This document shows, piece after piece, positions 8,235 through 15,994 of a DNA stretch of 26,494 bases. The stretch covers positions 1 to 26,494 of the forward strand of contig CAXDOZ010000022.1 of NCBI GenBank assembly GCA_963991145.1. Direction: 5' to 3'. The notes beneath the pieces are model-generated. The model was not told the DNA's origin, did no database searches, and worked only from the letters and a program-made list of their open reading frames with translations. Numbering within the stretch: the first letter of the stretch is position 1; each line of letters begins with the position of its first letter. Origin of the DNA: CAXDOZ01 sp963991145 (GTDB taxonomy: Bacteria > Bacteroidota > Bacteroidia > Chitinophagales > JABDMM01). Both the position numbers and the translations under genes were made by a program.

Positions 8235-9401
8235 ATGCGATTTTTGGTCCCCTGCATTGTCCTCACTCTTCTTCTCTTCACACAGGAATTGAAGGCGAAT
8301 GACCTTAGGGTAGGACCGAATTCGGACTACAAGATTATAAGTGAAGCAATTAGTGCTCTGGAGCAAAGCGGAATGAAGGGACATGTAAACCTGCTACTCG
8401 AAGATGGTCAGTACAATGAACAGATCGAGATCCAGTATATCCAGGGAATGAGTGAGAATGCCATCCTAACGATCAAGCCGATGAACGGAGCTTCTGGTAA
8501 TGTTGAAGTGTTCTTTTCGCCTACAACGGCTCTTAAGAATTACACAGTGAAAGCAGGCTTAGGAAGCTTTATCAGCCTGAAAGGCTTAACTATTTCTTCT
8601 AAAGGAACAGGGTACTCTACGCCTATTCAGATCACTGGCGTAGGACTTTTCTCAATAGATGAATGTCTAATTATTGGAAAAGCGAATTCTAGTAATTCAA
8701 CCAGCCAAAGCCTGATCTTTTCTGATGATCGATATAAGTCGGAAACGATTGAGATAACAAACTGCGAATTAGAAGGAGGGAGCTTTGGTTTCTTCGGTGG
8801 TGGAATGGCTGATGATTACAGAGACCACCACTATTCCTTCCAGGACAACACGCTAACAGATCAAAGCAGAGCTGGTATTTATATCAAGTATCTGGATGAG
8901 CTTGACCTGATAGGCAACCTGATCAGCAGCTCGACTGAGTCTGCTGAATTTGAAGGAATTGCTGTTTATAACATCGGCCCGGGTCTGCTTGCCGAGGCCA
9001 ATATTGTGAATTTCAAAGCTGGTCAGAATGGAATTCATATTGCGAATTCCGGTGGTTCAGAATCCAATTACTCAGAGTGGAGGAATAACTCCATCACCCT
9101 GGGTTTGACGCCAAACTCAAATGGATTCTACCTGGAGGGAAATTCAGATTATATCCTGCTGGATTTCAATCGAGTTAAGTTCAATCCGGGCTTAAGAGAC
9201 ATTTCAGCATTCGCATTCTACAAGAATCTCTCATCAGGGGAGTCGATCAATTTAGTGAATAACATATTCTATAACCTCGAATCAGGAGGCTACACTGTTA
9301 TTGGAAACACTTTCCAGAAGTATATGGAGAATGCCAATCAGTCCTCTGACGAGTATAGCACAAAAGTTAATGGGCTCTTTTACGAGCGCATTCAAGATTA
9401 G
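8235..9401 (+). CDS. Secreted right-handed parallel beta-helix (pectin-lyase-like) protein
   Basis: A 388-residue exported protein. Upstream in-frame ATGs exist at 8199 and 8208. I chose 8235 because it places a signal peptide directly at the N-terminus (MRFLVPCIVLTLLLFTQELKA). After DLRVGPNSDYKIISEAISALE, which resembles the entry cap of beta-helix proteins (DLRVGPNSDYKIISEAIS covers 22-39), the chain shows repeated short strands and asparagine or glycine turns (IEITNCELEG, YSFQDNTLTD, LIGNLISSS, WRNNSITLG). These are typical of right-handed beta-helices found in polysaccharide lyases and surface adhesins. No catalytic residues can be assigned and there is no T9SS tail. It stands alone between two terminators. 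The fold is likely; an enzymatic or adhesive role is open. Confidence 0.8.
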   Translation: MRFLVPCIVLTLLLFTQELKANDLRVGPNSDYKIISEAISALEQSGMKGHVNLLLEDGQYNEQIEIQYIQGMSENAILTIKPMNGASGNVEVFFSPTTALKNYTVKAGLGSFISLKGLTISSKGTGYSTPIQITGVGLFSIDECLIIGKANSSNSTSQSLIFSDDRYKSETIEITNCELEGGSFGFFGGGMADDYRDHHYSFQDNTLTDQSRAGIYIKYLDELDLIGNLISSSTESAEFEGIAVYNIGPGLLAEANIVNFKAGQNGIHIANSGGSESNYSEWRNNSITLGLTPNSNGFYLEGNSDYILLDFNRVKFNPGLRDISAFAFYKNLSSGESINLVNNIFYNLESGGYTVIGNTFQKYMENANQSSDEYSTKVNGLFYERIQD

Positions 9402-9422
9402 CCATAGCACGCTGTATGTTGG

Positions 9423-9457
9423 GGGATGGGGTCTTAGGATCCCATCCCTTTTTCTTT
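9423..9457 (+). terminator. Rho-independent terminator after the beta-helix gene
   Basis: An 11-base-pair stem (9423-9433 with 9438-9448, including one G-T pair) around a TTAG loop is followed directly by TTTTTCTTT. It lies 21 bases after the stop codon of the beta-helix gene, and separates it from the response regulators. Confidence 0.92.
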
Positions 9458-9551
9458 TGCCTTCAAGGCTGATTACCCGAATTAAATATGCTGGAGGTGG
9501 ATTTGATATTCAAGGTCCTTTAGTTTAATTTGCTCGAAAGCTAATTTGCTA

Positions 9552-9980
9552 ATGGATAAACCGATACAGCTACTACTAGTAGAAGATAACCCTGGAGATG
9601 TGCGTCTGACCCAAGAAGCGCTCAAGGAAAGCAATGCCAATATTGATCTTAGCATCGTAATGGATGGTGAGGAAGCAATGAACTTTCTGAAGAAAAGGGG
9701 ACAGTATTCTGATGTAGTAAAGCCTGATATCGTGCTTCTTGATCTTAACCTTCCAAAGAAAAATGGTCTGGAAGTACTTGAGGAGATAAAAGCGGATGAG
9801 ATGCTACGCACTATCCCGGTAATTATTCTTACAACCTCAGATGCCGAGCACGACATTCTGAAGGGTTATTCACTTCACGCAAACTGTTTTGTTTTAAAAC
9901 CTGTCGATTTTGATGAGTTTATCAAAGTGATTGGATTGATCAATCAGTTTTGGTTCCAAACTGTAAAGCTTCCCTCATGA
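9552..9980 (+). CDS. Single-domain response regulator, Rcp1-like
   Basis: A 142-residue receiver domain and nothing else. The acidic pair Glu11-Asp12 (LLVEDNPGD), phosphoacceptor Asp64 (LLDLNLP), the Thr/Ser of ILTTSD and Lys of VLKPVD are all present. The long loop before Asp64 (QYSDVVKPD) is typical of Rcp1-like regulators paired with phytochrome-type or hybrid kinases. The reading frame could be extended six bases upstream to a TTG, but ATG 9552 starts the domain cleanly. Its stop overlaps the start of the next regulator in an ATGA. There is no kinase nearby, so its partner is elsewhere. It probably relays phosphate or controls a target by protein contact, as it has no output domain. Confidence 0.93.
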   Translation: MDKPIQLLLVEDNPGDVRLTQEALKESNANIDLSIVMDGEEAMNFLKKRGQYSDVVKPDIVLLDLNLPKKNGLEVLEEIKADEMLRTIPVIILTTSDAEHDILKGYSLHANCFVLKPVDFDEFIKVIGLINQFWFQTVKLPS

Positions 9981-10753
9981 GCGAGATCGCACATACAGAA
10001 TACAGGATCCTTCTGATCGAGGATAATCCCGGTGACGCATTTCTTACCAAGTTTTACCTTGATGAGTCAAATACCGAGACCTCAAGTTTTTCTGTAGTTC
10101 ATGTTGAGGAGTTGAATGCAGGCTTCCAAAAGCTAAGCGAGGCTGAATTCGATATCGTATTACTCGATCTTAACCTACCGGATAGCAGGGATCTACAAAC
10201 CGTTATTTCATTCCTGGAAAAATTTCCTGATCAGTTGGTAATTGCAATGACAGGACTTACAGATGAAAAAGTGGGAGTAGAGGCCGTAAAACTCGGAGCT
10301 CAGGATTTCCTTACGAAAGGACGGTTCGAGGCTAAAGTTTTGAGTTCTTCTATCAAGTATGCTTTCGAGAGATTTCAATTGAACAAGCAGGTAAAGAGCT
10401 TTAAGCAGGAGTTTAAGTTAAATAGGTGGCGAATGAATTTCCTTGAAAAAGCCCTGACCTCAAGGTATGCAGAGTTCTATAAGGATGGTCAGGCATCTTC
10501 AATCTCAGAAACCTTAATGGCTAGCTGGAATATTGAAAAGATTTCGGATCTCACTTTACAGGATTTCATTGACAAGTTTCAGGAAGCAGATGAGTTAACC
10601 GGCACTTTAGATTCTTTAGAAGTGGACGGGAACCATAAGTTAATTTCCCTGTCGGATAAGGAAAGCGGTCAGAAGTATCAGGGGGGAGTTGATATTGCCA
10701 ATTGTCCTGTTCAGAATGAGGAAAAGTACAGATTCCTGATCCAACCAATCTAG
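9977..10753 (+). CDS. Response regulator with receiver domain and C-terminal region of unknown function
   Basis: A 258-residue protein beginning with a receiver domain (residues ~8-130): Glu15-Asp16 (LLIEDNPGD), phosphoacceptor Asp64 (LLDLNLP), conserved Thr/Ser in AMTGLT and Lys in FLTKGR. A coiled stretch (residues ~132-160, KQVKSFKQEFKLNR) leads into ~100 residues that match no output domain I recognise; a degenerate PAS-like or protein-contact module is possible. An upstream TTG at 9950 is in frame, but ATG 9977 overlaps the stop of the previous regulator by four bases (ATGA), the usual coupled arrangement. The pair is cotranscribed, closed by the terminator at 10766, and lacks a kinase. 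DNA binding is not evident. Confidence 0.85.
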   Translation: MSEIAHTEYRILLIEDNPGDAFLTKFYLDESNTETSSFSVVHVEELNAGFQKLSEAEFDIVLLDLNLPDSRDLQTVISFLEKFPDQLVIAMTGLTDEKVGVEAVKLGAQDFLTKGRFEAKVLSSSIKYAFERFQLNKQVKSFKQEFKLNRWRMNFLEKALTSRYAEFYKDGQASSISETLMASWNIEKISDLTLQDFIDKFQEADELTGTLDSLEVDGNHKLISLSDKESGQKYQGGVDIANCPVQNEEKYRFLIQPI

Positions 10754-10765
10754 TTTACTCTTTCC

Positions 10766-10801
10766 GGGCATAATTCTTGCCCTTTTGTTTTTTCCTTTTT
10801 T
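10766..10801 (+). terminator. Terminator after the response-regulator pair
   Basis: GGGCA (10766-10770) pairs with TGCCC (10778-10782) around a 7-base loop, followed by a long T-rich run to ~10801. The stem is short but the T tract is strong. It lies 12 bases after the stop of the second regulator. Confidence 0.7.
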
Positions 10802-10826
10802 AACAATGAAAGCCTTTGGCTAATCG

Positions 10827-10834
10827 TAGCTTTG
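10827..10834 (+). promoter_or_regulatory. Candidate -7 element (TAnnTTTG) for the 10839 gene
   Basis: TAGCTTTG matches the Bacteroidota -7 consensus exactly and sits only four bases before the ATG at 10839. The -33 side is just a T-rich run of the preceding terminator. If used, the transcript would be leaderless or nearly so. Consensus match only. Confidence 0.35.
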
Positions 10835-10838
10835 TAGG

Positions 10839-11606
10839 ATGCATCGGAAGTACCTTGTGATATTGGTTTTGACTTTGACTTCATTCCTTGGAATGGCGGA
10901 GGATTCTATATCAGTAGGCGATGTTAATCCAACCCTGATCCAGGGTTATGTAGTTAATGCGCGTGATACTGTTCCAGTTTACGGTGCTCATATCGTAAAT
11001 CGTAACCGCAATTCTATTGTGAACTCTTCAAATACAGGGTCATTTGCCATTCAGGCGATTCCCGGCGACTCTATTTTTATCACGGCAGTTGGATTTGAGC
11101 TGGAGCGATTTGCCTTTAATGGTGAGAATGATCTGCTCCTTATCTTCCTCAGTCCAAAGAGATATTCAGTTGGAGAGGTCAAAGTATATCCTTTCCCAAG
11201 TCCGCAGCACCTCAAGGCAGCCATGCTAAATCTCGATCTACCGAACGAATATGTTGAAGTAGAACCTCCTCCAAGAGTAAAGCGAACGGAAGTACTGTCT
11301 GCGCCAGAAGGAGGTTTCGGATTCGGAATTTCCGGACCAATAACCGCTTTGTATAACTGGTTGAGTAAAGAGGGGAAGAACAGGCGAGAACTAAAAAGGG
11401 TAATGGATCTCGAAGAGTATCGCGAAGCTCTTGCTCAGCAGTATAGTGATGAACTCGTTCTATCGGTCACTGGGCTTCCTGAGGAGCTGATTCCTGAGTT
11501 TCTGGACTTTTGTGAGGAATCAGATGATTTTAAACAAAGCGTTGTAGATCAGGAGATTGTGAGCGGTTTGACCGACTGCTATTTCGAGTTTATCAAGCAG
11601 AAATAG
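10839..11606 (+). CDS. Secreted protein with carboxypeptidase-regulatory-like domain
   Basis: A 255-residue exported protein. The signal peptide (MHRKYLVILVLTLTSFLGMAE) supports this start. Residues ~30-105 have the beta-sandwich pattern of carboxypeptidase-regulatory-like domains (IQGYVVNARDTVPVYGAHIV, SNTGSFAIQAIPGDSIFI, FLSP), the same fold that begins the TonB receptor next door. The remaining ~150 residues are charged and partly helical (LSKEGKNRRELKRVMDLEE), a tail I associate with small Bacteroidota periplasmic proteins of this type. Its position 124 bases before the receptor gene, in the same direction, suggests a partner role at the outer membrane. Function unknown. Confidence 0.75.
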   Translation: MHRKYLVILVLTLTSFLGMAEDSISVGDVNPTLIQGYVVNARDTVPVYGAHIVNRNRNSIVNSSNTGSFAIQAIPGDSIFITAVGFELERFAFNGENDLLLIFLSPKRYSVGEVKVYPFPSPQHLKAAMLNLDLPNEYVEVEPPPRVKRTEVLSAPEGGFGFGISGPITALYNWLSKEGKNRRELKRVMDLEEYREALAQQYSDELVLSVTGLPEELIPEFLDFCEESDDFKQSVVDQEIVSGLTDCYFEFIKQK

Positions 11607-11690
11607 CTCAATTACAGTTCACCTGCGATAATCTACCATTCACTTATTGACACCCACAGTTGATGGAATTCCACCATCTGTATAGAGGTA

Positions 11691-11730
11691 TGCTGATACA
11701 CATTTGCATCAAACAAAAATCGTATCAGCA
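11691..11730 (+). promoter_or_regulatory. Perfect 9-base inverted repeat ending at the start codon of the TonB receptor
   Basis: TGCTGATAC (11691-11699) and GTATCAGCA (11722-11730) are exact reverse complements with 22 bases between them. The second arm touches the ATG at 11731. In the transcript it can fold a hairpin that hides the ribosome-landing region; in DNA it could be an operator. The loop also contains a near-match to a -7 element (CACATTTG, 11699-11706). Confidence 0.5.
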
Positions 11731-14097
11731 ATGAATCGTTTAATTACCTTTTTTATCCTAGTGAGCCTGGTCCTTGCAGCAAGTACCTTATTCGCTCAAG
11801 ACGAACTGCAAACCCAAACTGTAACAGGGGAGGTAATCGATGCAGATTCAGAAATGCCATTGATCGGAGCAACCATCAAATTAATTGGTTCAGATCCGGT
11901 TCTTGGCGTAACTACCGACCTTGATGGTGCCTTCCGACTTGAAGGTGTTCCAGTTGGTCGCCAATCCTTTGAAATATCCTATATCGGATACAAAACCTCA
12001 ACTGTAAACAACATTCTTGTTTCTGCCGGAAAGATGCTTCAGGTGAATATCAAACTTGAAGAATCAGTAGAGCAGCTTCAGGAAGTTGTGGTTTCTGGTG
12101 AAACCGATAAGAATCGTGCTCTTAATGAAAACACATCCGTGAGTGCACGTACCTTCTCTATCGACGAAGTAACCAGATACTCAGGAGCTAGAAATGATGT
12201 CGCCAGAATGGTAAGTAACTACGCGGGAGTGAGCGTAGGGAACGATGCCCGAAACGACATTGTAGTTAGAGGAAACAGCCCAACAGGAGTTCAGTGGAGA
12301 TTAGAAGGAATCGATATTCCGAATCCAAACCACTACTCAACGCTTGGAACTACGGGTGGACCGGTAAGTGCAGTTAATCCAAACCTGATCGATAACAGTG
12401 ACTTCCTTACGGGTGCATTTCCATCTGAGTATGGAAATGTAACGGCAGGTGTTTTCGACCTTAACTTCAGATCAGGAAATAGGGAGCGATTTGAGGCCAC
12501 TGCTCAGTTAGGAGCATTCTCAGGCCTTGAAGCCATGATAGAAGGTCCTTTCAGTAAGAGAAAGAAAGCTACTTACCTATTTAGCTATCGCTATTCATTT
12601 GCAGCAATTGCAGCTGCTGGAACGAGCGCAACACCTATCTACCAGGATATCAACTTCCACATTGATCTACCAAATACGAAAGCAGGTAAGTTCAGCTTCT
12701 TTGGAATCGGAGGTACGAGCAAGATTGACTTCATTGGAGCAGAGATCGATACCACCGATCTATTCGCTGACCCAAATGCAGATTCTTATGTAAGGTCTAA
12801 GCTTGGAATCATCGGAATGAAGCACAACATCATTGTGGGTCAGAAGGGATACTTCAGAACAGTAATTACAGCATCTACTTCTCAGAGTACTTATGAAGAG
12901 GACAACTACGATGAAAATGGAATGGCTGAGCGTGTTACTGAATCTGACGACATCCAGAATCAATACACGATCAATTCCTTTTACAACCACAAATTCTCAC
13001 CTAAGTATAGCATTAGAGCGGGTGTAAAGTGGAATCTTTTCAATCTAAACCTGAATGTTAGAGATAGAAAGAACAGAGATGATTGGTATCAGGTTAGAGA
13101 CTTTGATGGCAATGTGAATCTGTTCCAGGCATTCTTTCAGAACAAAATCAAGTTCAATGATCGCGTGACCTTGAATGTTGGACTAAATGCAATGTATCTA
13201 ACGAACAATCAGTCATATGCTATCGAGCCTAGAATTGGACTTTCATACCAGGTTGCAGAAGCTCATACACTTAGCTTAGGCTATGGTATCCACCACCAAA
13301 TGCAAGCTCTTCCAGTCTATTTCTATGAAACTGAATTGTCAGACGGAAGCTCAATCAGAACTAATGAAGATCTTGATTTCCTTCGCTCAAAGCACTTCGT
13401 ACTTGGTTACGACTACAACATGGGCAAGGATTGGAGACTGAAGGCAGAGCTTTATTATCAAAAGATCAGTAATGCCGCTGTAGAAACAGATTCATCAAGC
13501 TTCTCAATGTTGAATGCCGGAGACGATTTCGTATTCCCTGAAAGAGATTTCCTTACGAATGAGGGAACTGGTTCTAACTACGGTATTGAGATCACTGTAG
13601 AGAAATTCTTCAGCAAGGGATATTACGGTTTGTTAACTGTATCACTCTTTGACTCTAAGTATGAAGGAAGTGATGGAATCGAAAGAAACACAGCCTTTAA
13701 CAGCAATTACGTAGTGAACTTCCTGGCGGGTAAAGAATTCATAATCGGTAAGGAAAAGCGTAATGCGATCACTTTCGATATGAAGGTTACTTCTTCAGGA
13801 GGTCGTTACTATACTCCAATCGATCTTGAAGCTAGTAGAGCAGCAGGAGAAGAGGTGTTGATCGAAGAAGAAGCGTATTCTCTTCGCCAGGATCCTTACT
13901 TCAGATTAGATGCTAAGCTTGGATTCAGATTGAATGCCAAGAAGAAGAGAATCTCTCAGACATTCTTCGTGGACTTCCAGAATCTGACCAACAGACAGAA
14001 CATCTTCCGCGAACGCTATAACCCTGTTACGGAGAACATCAACACTGTTTATCAGCAAGGATTCTTCCCTGACATTCTTTACAGAGTTCAATTCTAA
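11731..14097 (+). CDS. TonB-dependent outer membrane receptor with N-terminal carboxypeptidase-regulatory domain
   Basis: A 788-residue outer membrane protein. An upstream in-frame TTG exists at 11704, but ATG 11731 begins directly with the signal peptide (MNRLITFFILVSLVLAASTLFAQ). Residues ~30-115 are a carboxypeptidase-regulatory-like domain (VTGEVIDADSEMPLIGATIK, GAFRLEGVPVG, ISYIGYKT) and ~120-230 are the plug (VVVSGETDKN, IVVRGNSPTG, WRLEGIDIPNPNHY). A 22-strand barrel of alternating aromatic-rich strands ends in a C-terminal phenylalanine (YRVQF), the usual insertion signal. It imports a ligand with energy from TonB; the ligand cannot be inferred. It is shorter than SusC proteins and has no SusD neighbour. 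A LytS/LytTR two-component pair follows after 26 bases, which hints at autoregulation or ligand sensing. Confidence 0.92.
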   Translation: MNRLITFFILVSLVLAASTLFAQDELQTQTVTGEVIDADSEMPLIGATIKLIGSDPVLGVTTDLDGAFRLEGVPVGRQSFEISYIGYKTSTVNNILVSAGKMLQVNIKLEESVEQLQEVVVSGETDKNRALNENTSVSARTFSIDEVTRYSGARNDVARMVSNYAGVSVGNDARNDIVVRGNSPTGVQWRLEGIDIPNPNHYSTLGTTGGPVSAVNPNLIDNSDFLTGAFPSEYGNVTAGVFDLNFRSGNRERFEATAQLGAFSGLEAMIEGPFSKRKKATYLFSYRYSFAAIAAAGTSATPIYQDINFHIDLPNTKAGKFSFFGIGGTSKIDFIGAEIDTTDLFADPNADSYVRSKLGIIGMKHNIIVGQKGYFRTVITASTSQSTYEEDNYDENGMAERVTESDDIQNQYTINSFYNHKFSPKYSIRAGVKWNLFNLNLNVRDRKNRDDWYQVRDFDGNVNLFQAFFQNKIKFNDRVTLNVGLNAMYLTNNQSYAIEPRIGLSYQVAEAHTLSLGYGIHHQMQALPVYFYETELSDGSSIRTNEDLDFLRSKHFVLGYDYNMGKDWRLKAELYYQKISNAAVETDSSSFSMLNAGDDFVFPERDFLTNEGTGSNYGIEITVEKFFSKGYYGLLTVSLFDSKYEGSDGIERNTAFNSNYVVNFLAGKEFIIGKEKRNAITFDMKVTSSGGRYYTPIDLEASRAAGEEVLIEEEAYSLRQDPYFRLDAKLGFRLNAKKKRISQTFFVDFQNLTNRQNIFRERYNPVTENINTVYQQGFFPDILYRVQF

Positions 14098-14123
14098 AAT
14101 TGATAAAGCGTAATTTTAAAGTC

Positions 14124-15173
14124 ATGAGTAGACGGTCTAACAGAGAGGTTCTAGGATTTAATGATCGAATGATGGTCATTGTCGGGGTCGCTTTGTTGAC
14201 CGTCATCATGCCTTTCATGTTCTTCGGAGCAGATCCAAGTGAAGGTCCAAGATCAATTGCAATGAGCCTTTTCTTTGGATTCATTTACACACTCACCTAC
14301 TGGTTTGGAAATAGAGCGATCATAATTGCCGCTCGCAGAAGATTCAATGATTACAGCGAAGTAAAGCAAAGAATCAGAGTCCAGATTCCTGCAATGCTTA
14401 TTTACTCATTGCTTATTCCAAATATCTTTTGCTACATAGAAATTGCATTTGACTTACGAGAGATAACCACGATTCTGTGGCTAAGAGAGCAAGCCTCGAG
14501 TCTTTTCGCAGTAGCAGCAGTTGGAGCTATTTATGAAGGGGTTTTCTTTTATACCAGATTGGGGGCTTCATTATCTGAACAAGAAAGACTGAAGAAGGAG
14601 AATGTCCAGACTCAGCTCGAAAGCCTTAAAAGCCAGGTCAACCCGCATTTCCTCTTTAACAGCTTGAATACTTTGGCTCAGCTGATCCCTGAAGATCAGG
14701 GCCTTGCTGTCCAGTTCGTTCAAAAGCTATCCAGATGCTATAGATACATCCTTGAGATCAACAATCGGGAAACTATTAGCCTGAGAGAGGAACTCGATTT
14801 TATTGATTCCTATCTCTTCCTTATCAAGATCCGATTTGGTGAGAATCTGGAAATGAAGATTGATGTTCCCGAGCATTTAAGAGAGGAGCGAATTGTTCCA
14901 CTCACTATCCAACTCTTGCTTGAGAATGCCATCAAGCATAACATTGTCTCTACGCAGAATCCACTTTCAGTAGAACTCTTTATCGATAGAGATTACCTGG
15001 TCATGAAGAATATCTACCAGCCAAAGAACCAACCAGTGGCATCCACTGGAATCGGTTTGAAAAACATTCGAAACAGATATCGTTACCTCACTGATATCCC
15101 AGTAGAGGTTGTTCACTCCCAAACCCATTTTACAGTTGCGGTACCCCTACTTAAAATCGCTCAATCAGCATGA
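14124..15173 (+). CDS. LytS-family sensor histidine kinase, membrane-bound
   Basis: A 349-residue kinase of the His_kinase (LytS/YehU) type. Hydrophobic segments at residues ~15-34, ~46-70, ~87-110 and ~122-145 anchor it in the inner membrane without a recognisable sensor domain. The cytosolic part carries the phosphoacceptor His175 in QVNPHFLFNSL, the N box LLLENAIKHN (Asn268) and the G box GIGLKN (309-314). An in-frame TTG at 14100 would add eight residues; ATG 14124 is preferred. Its stop overlaps the start of the LytTR regulator in ATGA, so they form a two-component pair. It starts 26 bases after the TonB receptor, so the signal may be linked to that receptor or to its ligand. Confidence 0.93.
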   Translation: MSRRSNREVLGFNDRMMVIVGVALLTVIMPFMFFGADPSEGPRSIAMSLFFGFIYTLTYWFGNRAIIIAARRRFNDYSEVKQRIRVQIPAMLIYSLLIPNIFCYIEIAFDLREITTILWLREQASSLFAVAAVGAIYEGVFFYTRLGASLSEQERLKKENVQTQLESLKSQVNPHFLFNSLNTLAQLIPEDQGLAVQFVQKLSRCYRYILEINNRETISLREELDFIDSYLFLIKIRFGENLEMKIDVPEHLREERIVPLTIQLLLENAIKHNIVSTQNPLSVELFIDRDYLVMKNIYQPKNQPVASTGIGLKNIRNRYRYLTDIPVEVVHSQTHFTVAVPLLKIAQSA

Positions 15174-15925
15174 GGGTATTACTTATTGAAGATGAAAAGC
15201 CTGCAGCACGCAGGCTAACACAAATGGTAAAGGAGCTCGATCCAAATATTGAGGTTCTTGATGTTTTAGACAGTGTATCGGCAAGCGAAGCCTGGTTCAA
15301 AGCCTTTTCTAATCCTGATCTGGTTTTCATGGATATACAGCTCGCCGATGGCCTGAGTTTTGAGATCTTCAGCAAGGTGAAAGTGGATTGTCCGGTGATC
15401 TTTACCACCGCCTACGATAATTACACACTCAAAGCATTTAAGGTAAATAGTGTTGATTATTTGCTTAAACCTATTGATGAAGATGAGCTCGCAATTGCCT
15501 GGCAGAAGTTTCTTCGAAATGCACAATCGACCAATATCAGTAACAATCAGATCGAGGCCATTTTGCAGGGGATGCAGCAACCTAGATTCAAAGAGCGCTT
15601 CCTCGTTCGATCTGGTGAGCAATTGATCTACCTCATGTCGAATGATATCTCCTTTTTCCTCTCTGAGGACGGAATAACGCAGGGATATAATTCAGATAAG
15701 CGACCTCATATAATTGAGCATAAGCTCGAAGCTCTTGAAGATCTTCTGGATCCAAAGAACTTCTTTAGGATCAACCGAAAGTTTATCATCAATATCAATA
15801 GTATTTCAAAGATCCATACATGGTTCAATGGGCGATTAAAGCTCGATCTAAGTCCCGATCCTGGGCAGGAAGTCTTTGTCAGCCGCGACAGAGTTTCTGC
15901 TTTCAAGGCCTGGCTGGACGACTAA
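15170..15925 (+). CDS. LytTR-type response regulator, partner of the LytS-like kinase
   Basis: A 251-residue transcription factor. The receiver domain (residues 1-~120) has Glu7-Asp8-Glu9 (LLIEDEKPAARR), phosphoacceptor Asp55 (FMDIQLADG), the Thr of FTTAYD and Lys of LLKPID. Residues ~145-250 form a LytTR DNA-binding domain (FLVRSGEQLIYLMSNDISFF, FFRINRKFIININSI). These domains bind short direct repeats spaced about one turn apart. It overlaps the kinase gene by four bases. Likely targets include the receptor operon itself. It is followed by the serine dehydratase gene after 69 bases with no clear terminator between. Confidence 0.95.
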   Translation: MRVLLIEDEKPAARRLTQMVKELDPNIEVLDVLDSVSASEAWFKAFSNPDLVFMDIQLADGLSFEIFSKVKVDCPVIFTTAYDNYTLKAFKVNSVDYLLKPIDEDELAIAWQKFLRNAQSTNISNNQIEAILQGMQQPRFKERFLVRSGEQLIYLMSNDISFFLSEDGITQGYNSDKRPHIIEHKLEALEDLLDPKNFFRINRKFIININSISKIHTWFNGRLKLDLSPDPGQEVFVSRDRVSAFKAWLDD

Positions 15926-15994
15926 ATACTCAAGGCTTTCAAATTTCATTTCAATTTATTGTTCCAGCGTATATCTTAGAGCAAAAGATTCCGC

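Noticed and set aside
8117..8302. Small ORF before the beta-helix gene
   Set aside because: It crosses the candidate promoter at 8147 and overlaps the signal-peptide start of the real gene in another frame; no family-like features.
9546..9551. TTG start two codons before the Rcp1-like regulator
   Set aside because: ATG 9552 follows two codons later and begins the receiver domain; TTG starts are not needed.
11704..11730. TTG-based N-terminal extension of the TonB receptor
   Set aside because: It would put nine polar residues before the signal peptide. ATG 11731 gives a normal signal sequence.
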